DNA of 64,000 nt from Mytilus californianus. Lineage: Eukaryota > Mollusca > Bivalvia > Mytilida > Mytilidae. The stretch covers positions 88,643,995 through 88,707,994 of the forward strand of contig NW_026262690.1 in NCBI RefSeq assembly GCF_021869535.1, given 5' to 3'. The position numbers were made by a program, and so were the translations under genes. Below are positions 56,975 to 64,000 of the stretch, one piece after another. The first letter of the stretch is position 1; each line of letters opens with the position of its first letter. Below the pieces are notes generated by a model. The model was not told the origin of the DNA, ran no database searches, and was given only the letters and a program-made list of their open reading frames with translations.

Positions 56975-57015
56975 AATGACCTTGACTACCCATGAGGGTC
57001 TCGCATGGTCGGTAA
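56975..57015 (+). repeat. GACCTTGACTACCCATGAGG segment
   Basis: Matches 4,750-4,790 and 5,880-5,920 (GACCTTGACTACCCATGAGG, then GTCTCGCATGGTCGGT). The three copies show this ~40-bp word is a dispersed repeat and not specific to the 4-6 kb duplication. After it, ~50-bp units with ATGATTTGAACTTTGTGT repeat at 57,060-57,235. Confidence 0.6.
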
Positions 57016-57324
57016 ATGCCATTCACATTGTATGGAGGAGAAAAAAACTTTTCATTTTCTATGATTGGTTTTCAAAATGATTTCAACTTAGTGTTTTTTC
57101 TATCCTTTTTTCAATATATTTTGAACCTTGTGTTCCTTTTTTGTTTTTCAATATGATTTGAACTTTGTGTTTCTATTTTGTTTTTTTATAGATATATATA
57201 CCGGTATATATATGATTTGAACTTTGTGTCTCTATAGAATCATACTAAAAAATCCTGCAACAGTTGACCTTTGAAGGATTTGGCTATTATTTTAAAGTCC
57301 TTTTTGGATTATAGCTCTTCAACT

Positions 57325-57432
57325 GTTTCATTTCTTAAACATTCTTGGCATTTAAACATTCAGCTTTGAGTGTTCATGATGAAAGTTAAACCAGAAAAGC
57401 ACTTCAGACTCATTTACATTTATAAAGTGATA
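57325..57432 (+). repeat. Diverged dispersed TTCTTGGCATTTAAACATTC repeat
   Basis: CATTCTTGGCATTTAAACAT, CAGCTTTGAGTGTTCATGAT, CAGAAAAGCACTTCAGACTC. A decayed member of the family at 32.74 and 45.59 kb. Confidence 0.55.
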
Positions 57433-57559
57433 TGCCCATTTTTTTTAAAACTCTAAGCATGGCTTTTGTGACATTCAGACAATCATGTCTATTTCATGCA
57501 ATTGATCAGTTTCTTTAGATAAATTCAAGCCAACACGTATAATTTGACATCAACATCCT

Positions 57560-57807
57560 TTGATTTGATTGGTTGGTGTTTAACACCACTTTCAACATTA
57601 TTGTGCCATTTCAGTTTTTATTGGTGGAGGAAGACAGAGTGCAAGGAGAGAACCACAGACCTTCAGTAGGAAAACTGACAATCCTAGTCAATTAAGATTG
57701 GAGTCGAGCACACCTGCCACGTGCAGGATTCAAACTCACAGTCTCAGTGTTGACTAGCTAGTGATACAGTAGTTCCAATATTTAGACAAATCAGCCACCA
57801 AGCCCCC
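57560..57807 (-). mobile_element. tRNA-derived SINE of bivalve type
   Basis: On the minus strand it starts GGGGGCTTGGTGGCTGATTT (an A-box-like TGGCTGATTTGTC), has a long variable-arm-like stretch and a B-box-like GTGAGTTTGAATCC near 57,735, then the body GGCAGGTGTGCTCGACTCC, AATTGACTAGGATTGTCAG, GGTTCTCTCCTTGCACTC and TCCACCAATAAAAACTG, and ends in TTAAACACCAACCAATCAAA. From memory this is the head and central domain of SINEs widespread in bivalves. It lies in the bHLH-PAS intron, same orientation as the gene. Confidence 0.8.
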
Positions 57808-58970
57808 TCTCATAATAGGAGAATTTGAAGATATTCTCTGTCAAATCTTGGAAGTTAAAAGAGTCAAATTACCTGACATTACTCAATGCACCTGTCTAGA
57901 TTTTTACACAGGAGACTTACCGAAGTGGAAAGATTTTATAACAATTTTCCACTTAAAACTATTTGACCACACTTTTCTATTTTGACCCCCTCACCCTATT
58001 GAAAACCTATGATAAGGTGACATTACTTGTGAGATTAAATTTTACATGAGGGTTTGGATGGGGTTTACATTATGGATAATAATGAGAAAAATGTGAAGAA
58101 TAAAGGAACAAAAAAAAAAGAAAAATAGAGAAAAATAGGCAAAAAAATTACGAATAGAATAATGGGGTGCTGAAATATAAAGAGAATCAAAAAAAAAAAA
58201 AAGATGGAATAAAATGGTCTAAAAAATTAAATAATGAAAAGAAATCACCCCATCCAATCCCTCTCACATGCAAACAACATTTTGTTGATCCAAACACTGC
58301 ATAGATTTCTAACGTAATCACTTGACTCATGTATGTAAAATGGAACAGTAACAAAACTTTTTTATGTTGTTGTAGGTGTTTTTGATGTGATTCTATGTAA
58401 ACATTTTAATGCATAATCAATGCTAAAAGTTTGGATTTTAAAAATGTAACATGACAGCATCAAAAAAAAGGTGTGAAAACATGAGAAAAAACAAATTGCC
58501 CTGAAGCAGGTTTTCGGTTGCAGATCTTTTTACGTCTCACCAAACATTGGGCTTACTTCGATGCATATAGTTAGCATACTTTTTTACTTTAAATGTCATG
58601 AAAAATCTTAAATTAAGTTCTGAATATTGAAACTATTTGAAATAGAAAATTACGCAGCCATTCCGAGTAGCAGTTCCAATCAACTCTACTGTTTCGTTTC
58701 CATCAATCAAAAACTACTAGAACACAGACAAACAGAATGGTCAAATGTCTGATTTATTCTTAACTGGTATTTTATGCTTGCAAGATTAAATGAATTGAAT
58801 TAGCATAAATTAAATACTAATGTAGACTGAAAATTAGAAATCTCATCAATATTGACAAAAATGTATCGTGATTAAGAAAGGGTAAATATGATTTCCTGTA
58901 CCTGCTTAACAGTAAGTTTCTTAATTTACTTGAAGAGTAATAATTATTTGATAAAAGTGTTTGAAGCTGG

Positions 58971-59074
58971 CTGTTTCTATATTGGCCCTAGTAAAGATTC
59001 CTGTTCAACTGTATTGACCCTTGACCCTTGGAGACTAGGGGCTTATACAGCTACCAGGGTCAATATAGAAACAG
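58971..59074. repeat. 104-bp inverted repeat (possible MITE) in the bHLH-PAS intron
   Basis: Arms of 23 bp (left starts CTGTTTCTATATTG, then GCCCTAGTA) pair with two mismatches. The loop has a further GGCCCTA/TAGGGGC pairing and a doubled TTGACCC. It sits ~290 bp downstream of the PAS-B exon's donor site. It could be a fold-back element or a structured intronic RNA. Confidence 0.65.
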
Positions 59075-59367
59075 TTGGTCAATAAAACTATAATCAAACT
59101 TTAATATTCCTTACATATTTGAAACAATTCTGAATTTTTTATCATTTCAAATTTTAAATTTAGAGAAAGGTGGCATACATTAAATGCATTCATAACAAAA
59201 ATGTATGCATTTGTCCACCCACTAATTAACACCTGGTTATAACCAGTCCATCAATTTTCTTTTTAATTTGTAAATAAATCACGAGAAAGCCATTTCCCTT
59301 ACGGTCACTGTTGTACCAGAACAATATGACACTTATCAGATCTGTCCCACATAAATATAACTCATAC

Positions 59368-59512
59368 CTTATAATGTAATTCATACAGACAATGTACTGT
59401 GGAACGTTGTTTGTATTATAAATAATCGTAGCACGTGTCTGCATCCACACCCAATCACAATTCTTGCCAACGAATCTGTAATATTTGCTGACTGACGAAC
59501 CTTGAACTATTA
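59368..59512 (-). CDS. bHLH-PAS transcription factor, exon encoding the end of PAS-B
   Basis: 145 bp between acceptor TATTTCAG and donor AG|GTATGAG. Encodes IVQGSSVSKYYRFVGKNCDW, VWMQTRATIIYNTNNVPQYI and VCMNYII. The YYRF...K...WVWMQT-A-I-YN...P-YIVC-NY pattern is the last strands of a PAS-B domain, closest by eye to the HIF-alpha/SIM/NPAS group (which share YR...GG(Y/W)VW(V)(Q/E)T-AT...IVCVNYV). Both splice phases fit (one base in, AG out), and the join to 54,417 gives NYII-S-EEEG. The upstream bHLH and PAS-A exons were not found up to 64,000. Confidence 0.8.
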
Positions 59513-60780
59513 CTGAAATATACAATAACAACACACATCAAAAAAATGTTTTTGTTATACTATTATAATAAAACTTCTCCAGGCTATTAAGAGATGAGTA
59601 CATATATACTGTGTGCGCACTTGTAGATTATTTTTTTTGCAAATTGTGAACAAATATTTGATACTGAATAATAAAGTAAGAAATGTATTCAAGATGGGAA
59701 ACTAATGTCATGTATTTTTTACTTTGGTTGTATGATTTGGAGAATGGAATGGAATGATTGACTATATATTTTTTTAAGCTGTTGATCTATTAAATAAAGT
59801 TTTTGGTCTGATTGAATTTTTGAACAACATAATGTCACTGATGAAAAGACAATCATGAATGGGCTTAGAGGCTAAATATGAAGTGCTAATTAATATTCTG
59901 AATTAGAGGCTAAATATTGACTGCTAATTAATACTCTGTCTACTAATGTCAGATTTTATTTACCAGGGATGTCTAATTAAGTACCGCAGGACAGCACTGT
60001 CCTGTGTGCTTGAAGACATTTTTTGCAAGTATTATTTTCGTCAATAAATGAATAGTTGTTTATAGAAGTAAGAGGAGTAATAAGACACATGTCATTGAGA
60101 CAGCTAGACATCGAAGAATTGCAAAAACAAACTTTACATATGAAAGTAGTGTCACAGAGAATTGTGAAAGAAGTGTCACAGACAACTGCACAAAATGCAA
60201 TTATGAATTTCAATCTCATAAATGTCATCAGCATTTTAAAATGTTAATAATTCTATTTTTCTTAACAACACTAATATTGTATAACTTCTATGCATAATCA
60301 TTAATTTTTCTGATTTCATTTCAAATTAAGTGTTTCCTTTGTATGTAGTTATAATATGGTAACTATATAATAATACTACAGTGTTGTAAGACAATGCATC
60401 ACAGTAACAGTATAAAGATCCTACCAGTTATTTTTGCTGTTGATTAATAAATACAGCAAGTACAATTACAAAAACTTTAGCAGCAGTTTGTAGTGCCAGT
60501 ACAATTTCAAGAATAACTGCAACACCTTCAAAAACTTGCAGCAGTTTCATTACTGCAATTATAAAACTTTTAAGATTTCTACAGGAGATTATTGAAGTGC
60601 AACTTCAAGAACATTTTTGTAGTACCTATATTTTGCAGGTACAACTTCTAGGAAATTGGCAGCAGATTTTACTGCCAACAAAACTTCTAAGAATATTAAT
60701 TGAAAGCAAATACAATGTATCAGTATATCCTACAACTCAAGTAATCCTAGGCTATTTTGATCTTTCTAAAGTGTGCCATT
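59513..60780. other. Intron of the bHLH-PAS gene, no other feature
   Basis: AT-rich. 60,470-60,690 has loosely repeated GCAGCAG...GTACAACTTC words. Short frames on both strands carry no motif. Confidence 0.4.
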
Positions 60781-60782
60781 CT

Positions 60783-60890
60783 TAAAGGCCGTACAGTTGC
60801 CTATAATTGCTTACATCCACTTTATTTGAACTTTGGTGGATAGTTGTATCATTGGCAATCATAACACATCCCATAATTTTTATATTAAGG
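60783..60890 (+). repeat. Dispersed GGCAATCATAACACATC-type repeat
   Basis: TTAAAGGCCGTACAGTTGCC, then TTTGGTGGATAGTTGTATCA and TTGGCAATCATAACACATCC. This copy keeps the ~50 bp that precede the core, as at 37.1 kb. Confidence 0.65.
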
Positions 60891-60895
60891 TCATA

Positions 60896-61103
60896 CTGGG
60901 GATTCTTCACAATTCTGTGGGGTACTTATGTTCATAGATTAAGTAGGTATAAGGGAACCTAAAAACTCAACAAAATTGAAATTTCTTATATGCATATAGA
61001 ATTTGTCCAAACAAGGAAATGTGAAGTATTCACGAAAAAATTAAATATTTTTTCTCATTCAAAGAAAAATGGTAGACACGAAAAATAAATGAATGCAGAG
61101 CAG
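60896..61103. mobile_element. ~208-bp MITE, CTGTGGATTCA family, copy 3 (diverged)
   Basis: Left CTGGGGATTCTTCACAATTC then TGTGGGGTACTTATGTTCAT; right AAATAAATGAATGCAGAGCAG. Length equals that of the 50.2-kb copy, and TA precedes the left end. It adjoins the previous repeat. Confidence 0.55.
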
Positions 61104-61184
61104 TAGGAAACCTTTTTCAGTAACTGTCAAGATGAATAACAGCGACAGAAGTCAAATTAAAATGTAACAGTTGGGAAAGTTGTA

Positions 61185-61274
61185 TCGTGTATATAAACAA
61201 TATTCCCGTTGGAATCGTGTATATAAACAATATTCCAGTTGGAATCGTGTATATAAACAATATTCCAGTTGGAA
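61185..61274 (+). repeat. Three tandem 30-bp units
   Basis: TCGTGTATATAAACAATATT then CC(C/A)GTTGGAA, three times with one substitution. A frame reading through it repeats 10 residues. No sign that it is coding. Confidence 0.85.
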
Positions 61275-61279
61275 CAAAG

Positions 61280-62790
61280 ATTGCTTGTCCTCCTTGACAA
61301 TTTTAATACATATGCTGGTTATTTATTGCCAATTAATTAAGGGGCCCATATTAAATTTTGGATATATCATAAGATGAAAAGTACAAAGAGGCATGGGTGC
61401 TTCAAATGTATATGACATTTTGCATACGACACCAGCATGGACCATCAAACATTTTATTCATGACATACCATAAACTAATCATTTAAAATTTACAGAAAGA
61501 TTCACTGAAGAATTGGAATTTTACGTATAGAAATTTGAAGTGTTTTGTTTTGAATATGTTACCTGAAATAACAATAGATCCATTTAACCAAGATGAATGT
61601 TGACAAATGAGGCAATTGCAGAATAGAAATAAAAATAAATTTATAACCTGTGTATTGCTAAGTAATTAGTATTTAAGTAAAACTTATGTCATTTTATGCA
61701 ACTTAACCTCAAGCGTGTGACAGTTATATCATCCTTATAAATATTTATCAGTCGTAAACTAAATCCAAATCGACCATATGTAATACACTTTTACTGAATA
61801 AATTGTAAACAAACTCATGATGATTACGAAATACCTAACATCACACCATTAATTTATATGTTGGTAGTTTTATCTCTTGTTCTATTTTTGGTACATTGAA
61901 CAATATAGATTGGCAAACATATTGAAGTCTGACATTTAGGAAACTGCACAATGGTAGAAATTGTCGAATAAAAGATTAGAATTCAAATTCTTTCAAACAT
62001 GTGACATCATAAGTCTCCGACTTGGAATGTAAATGGAAAACAAGTATCTTAATGATGATAGAAACACTAAAGAATCGTTACAATCAATTTCATTCGGAAT
62101 AAAAACTTTTTACAGAGGAAGATGCTGACCTTTAAAAACAATTCATAAATATATGTAGCGTTTATCCAAAAATATCAATAAGTATGACATAAGTTTAAGT
62201 AGGAGCTGTCTAGATCTTCCTCTTTAGGATATGAAATCTCTGAAGATCAACCTATCAGCAACTGTCAAGTATTTCTCAGATTTGTACATCCATTCCAAAT
62301 CATTTCTTCATTAAACTATTCTATTTCAAAATGCACGTTTTCAAATTTTTTTAATATCCATATTGAAGACTCTTACCAAATACTGTCATTAGATTTTTCT
62401 TTCTTATTCATGGACACATTTTGATTTACCAAAAAGAAGAAGACTAATCAATTTTGAAAGAGAGATAATTATTTCAATTTTCTTCTCTTCAAAGTCAACG
62501 TTCTTTTTGAAGTTGTATGGTTGATTCCCCTATTACAATTGGCAAAATATACTTTTGGTGGAGGCGGCTGGGCCTTATTAGGAAAGAAAAAAAAATTGAA
62601 AAGCATAAAAAAAAAGTAAAAAGAAGAAATATTTTGTTTTATCGCTATTTTACGAAATTTTCCTTTGATCTTACTGACTGATAATTTCCTTTCTCAGCAC
62701 AGTAGAGTGATATGAAAAATGATCGCTAGAAACTAAGGGCGCACATGCCGTTGTCAATAAAATTACCAGTAATCATAGGTAAAATAGCAA
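61280..62790. other. AT-rich, no gene recognised
   Basis: Probably intron or upstream region of the bHLH-PAS gene. No PAS or bHLH motif was found on the minus strand. Confidence 0.35.
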
Positions 62791-62795
62791 TAAAC

Positions 62796-62917
62796 AGATT
62801 ATCATTGGTCATCTCAACTCGATTGCTTTTCTCACTTTTGCCGTACCGGCTCAAGCCAGAAAATCAATCTCATTGAGATGACCTACGATAATCTATAAGA
62901 CCTACGATAATCTATAA
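62796..62917. repeat. Inverted repeat followed by a 19-bp tandem repeat
   Basis: AGATTATCATTGGTCATCTC (62,796) pairs with GAGATGACCTACGATAATCT (ending 62,894) with two mismatches. The arms extend to AACTCGATTG / CAATCTCATT. ACCTACGATAATCTATAAG is then directly repeated (62,881 and 62,900). Confidence 0.65.
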
Positions 62918-62919
62918 GT

Positions 62920-64000
62920 CTCGCATATTTTTTTTAGCAATACTTGTGTATTATGTGTGTTGTTAACCTTTTGTATGAAGTGAAAACAGGAGCAAAAAGA
63001 TAGTCCCTCTATAGTACTTGCTTCAGTGACTATTTATTGACAATTAACCCACTAACCCAAATCTAACCCTGTCTGACCCTTATGTTCATATTGATGGATA
63101 TATATATGTCAATGAGACAACAAACCAACAACACAATTGCACCAAAATAGACTTCTTATAGATATATGAAAGGCAAAAAAGTCTGTTAAGGGGTTACATT
63201 AGTTCTCAAATAGGCTTAATTAAGGACAAGGTACTTTTAATATAATTTAATTATGAAAATTATTTCAGTATTTTTCATCTTATCATTAATAAAAAAAAGA
63301 ATATAATTAAATGCAAGCAATACAACATTTGATCCATTTTTTATTATATAAAAGGAGAGAGAGAAAACTTAATCATGAAAAGAGATACTGAATATCCTCC
63401 TATTTTCATTCATCTTTCATTCAAAAATCCAGTACAGACTCATCACAAAGAGCTTCTGACTTTGTCCAGCTTGAATTATAACCTTATATCAGGACAAGAC
63501 CTTATTTTAGGACAGGCCAATGAAAGGACAATAGAATACAATTTGATTTTTGTTTAGATTGATATTATCTACTAGTACTTAATGTCCGTCAAACCATTCC
63601 ATTTTATTGTACACCTGATAAATCATCTCAATACCTCTGGGGGGATTCCTGTTATATCTGATAAAAATAGTAACATTGAGGACGAAAATAGAAACTTGAA
63701 CTTTTAAAATTTCTATATTTGGAATTTAAATGACTCATTTAACATAATTACAGATTTTTTAATTTCAAGTATAGCTGACGGCTTAGACTTCTAGCCATAT
63801 AATAACTTGATAACTTTTTAGGCTATAGCCATGACCTATTTTAACCTATAGCCTGTGGCAACAGAGTTATAATTTACCAAAATAGTACATTATTATATTA
63901 GCTGTCTCATCATGTATTCAAACAATTTTTCTTCAAGACAAGAGGATAAAGATCAAATTAAAGTATTGTGAAGCTTAGATCACAAGATATACAGTAACCT
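62920..64000. other. AT-rich right end, no gene recognised
   Basis: No frame with a motif and no recognised repeat. A poly-A microsatellite-like run lies near 63,289. Confidence 0.35.

Larger units (their letters stand above)
54418..59367 (-). other. Long intron of the bHLH-PAS gene
   Basis: Bounded by donor AAG|GTATGAG at 59,367 and acceptor TTTTCAG at 54,418. It separates codons as AG|T, so phases agree. It holds two MITE-type elements, a SINE, a GACCTTGACTACCCATGAGG repeat, and otherwise AT-rich sequence (54,418-55,148; 55,350-56,975; 57,810-58,970) in which I recognise nothing. A short additional exon cannot be excluded. Confidence 0.65.

Noticed and set aside
57700-57807. A functional tRNA gene
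   Set aside because: A- and B-box-like words are present, but this is the head of a SINE with decayed arms followed by the SINE body, not a foldable free tRNA.
59977-60247. Cys-rich minus frame and its plus-strand counterpart
   Set aside because: No PAS, bHLH or zinc-finger pattern. Cysteines come from repeated ACA/TGT words. No supporting splice sites.
61171-61377. Frame with a 10-residue repeat
   Set aside because: A by-product of three 30-bp tandem units in otherwise non-coding DNA.
1-64000. LTR retrotransposon or other retroviral-type element (such as those behind transmissible neoplasia in bivalves)
   Set aside because: I saw no paired long terminal repeats, no gag/protease motifs and no integrase HHCC-DDE order. 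All reverse transcriptase remnants are of Penelope-like or L1-like type.

Overview
This window looks like nuclear DNA of a bivalve mollusc, most probably a mussel (Mytilus or a close relative). It is AT-rich, carries spliced genes separated by long non-coding stretches, and is packed with degenerate transposable elements. Several short interspersed sequences match, from memory, families that are very common in Mytilus, and one tRNA-derived SINE has the layout of bivalve SINEs. The species call is an inference and no search was run.

Layout. 0-15 kb: the minus strand carries two exons that fit a secreted WSC-domain protein (first exon 9,608-9,683; WSC exon 6,580-6,722). A second homologous first exon lies at 13,632-13,707, with the same length and splice phase. 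Around them are a 1.13-kb direct tandem duplication (4.2-6.47 kb), Penelope-like reverse transcriptase fragments and small repeats. 15.5-16.6 kb is an element built on a ~170-bp tandem array. 16.6-20.6 kb contains no gene I can recognise.

20.6-47 kb is one segmental duplication in tandem. Block A is ~20.6-34.1 kb and block B ~34.4-46.95 kb. Each carries one intact minus-strand gene for a RING-less TRIM-type protein (two B-boxes, coiled coil, beta-propeller; 565 aa), flanked by the same Tc1 and Penelope-like debris. A two-ended Tc1 element sits exactly at the A/B junction. Because the blocks are alignable, each serves as an empty-site control for the other. This exposes several clean insertions: a 614-bp TA-flanked MITE in A, a 655-bp TTAA-flanked element in B, a 1.19-kb minisatellite-bearing element in B, and a small MITE in B. 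Block A also has a 3.4-kb satellite-bearing element that contains a nested, 5'-truncated L1-like LINE.

47-64 kb belongs mainly to a minus-strand bHLH-PAS transcription factor gene. Its last coding exon (52,410-54,417) encodes a long, low-complexity Asn/Gln/Ser-rich tail. An upstream exon (59,368-59,512) encodes the end of the PAS-B domain, and the two exons join in phase. The bHLH, PAS-A and start of PAS-B must lie to the right of the window or in exons I could not see. Its intron and flanks hold a SINE and several small inverted-repeat elements.

The TRIM, WSC and bHLH-PAS genes show no evident joint pathway. TRIM and WSC families are both expanded in bivalves and often proposed to act in recognition or immunity, but that is family knowledge, not something shown here.
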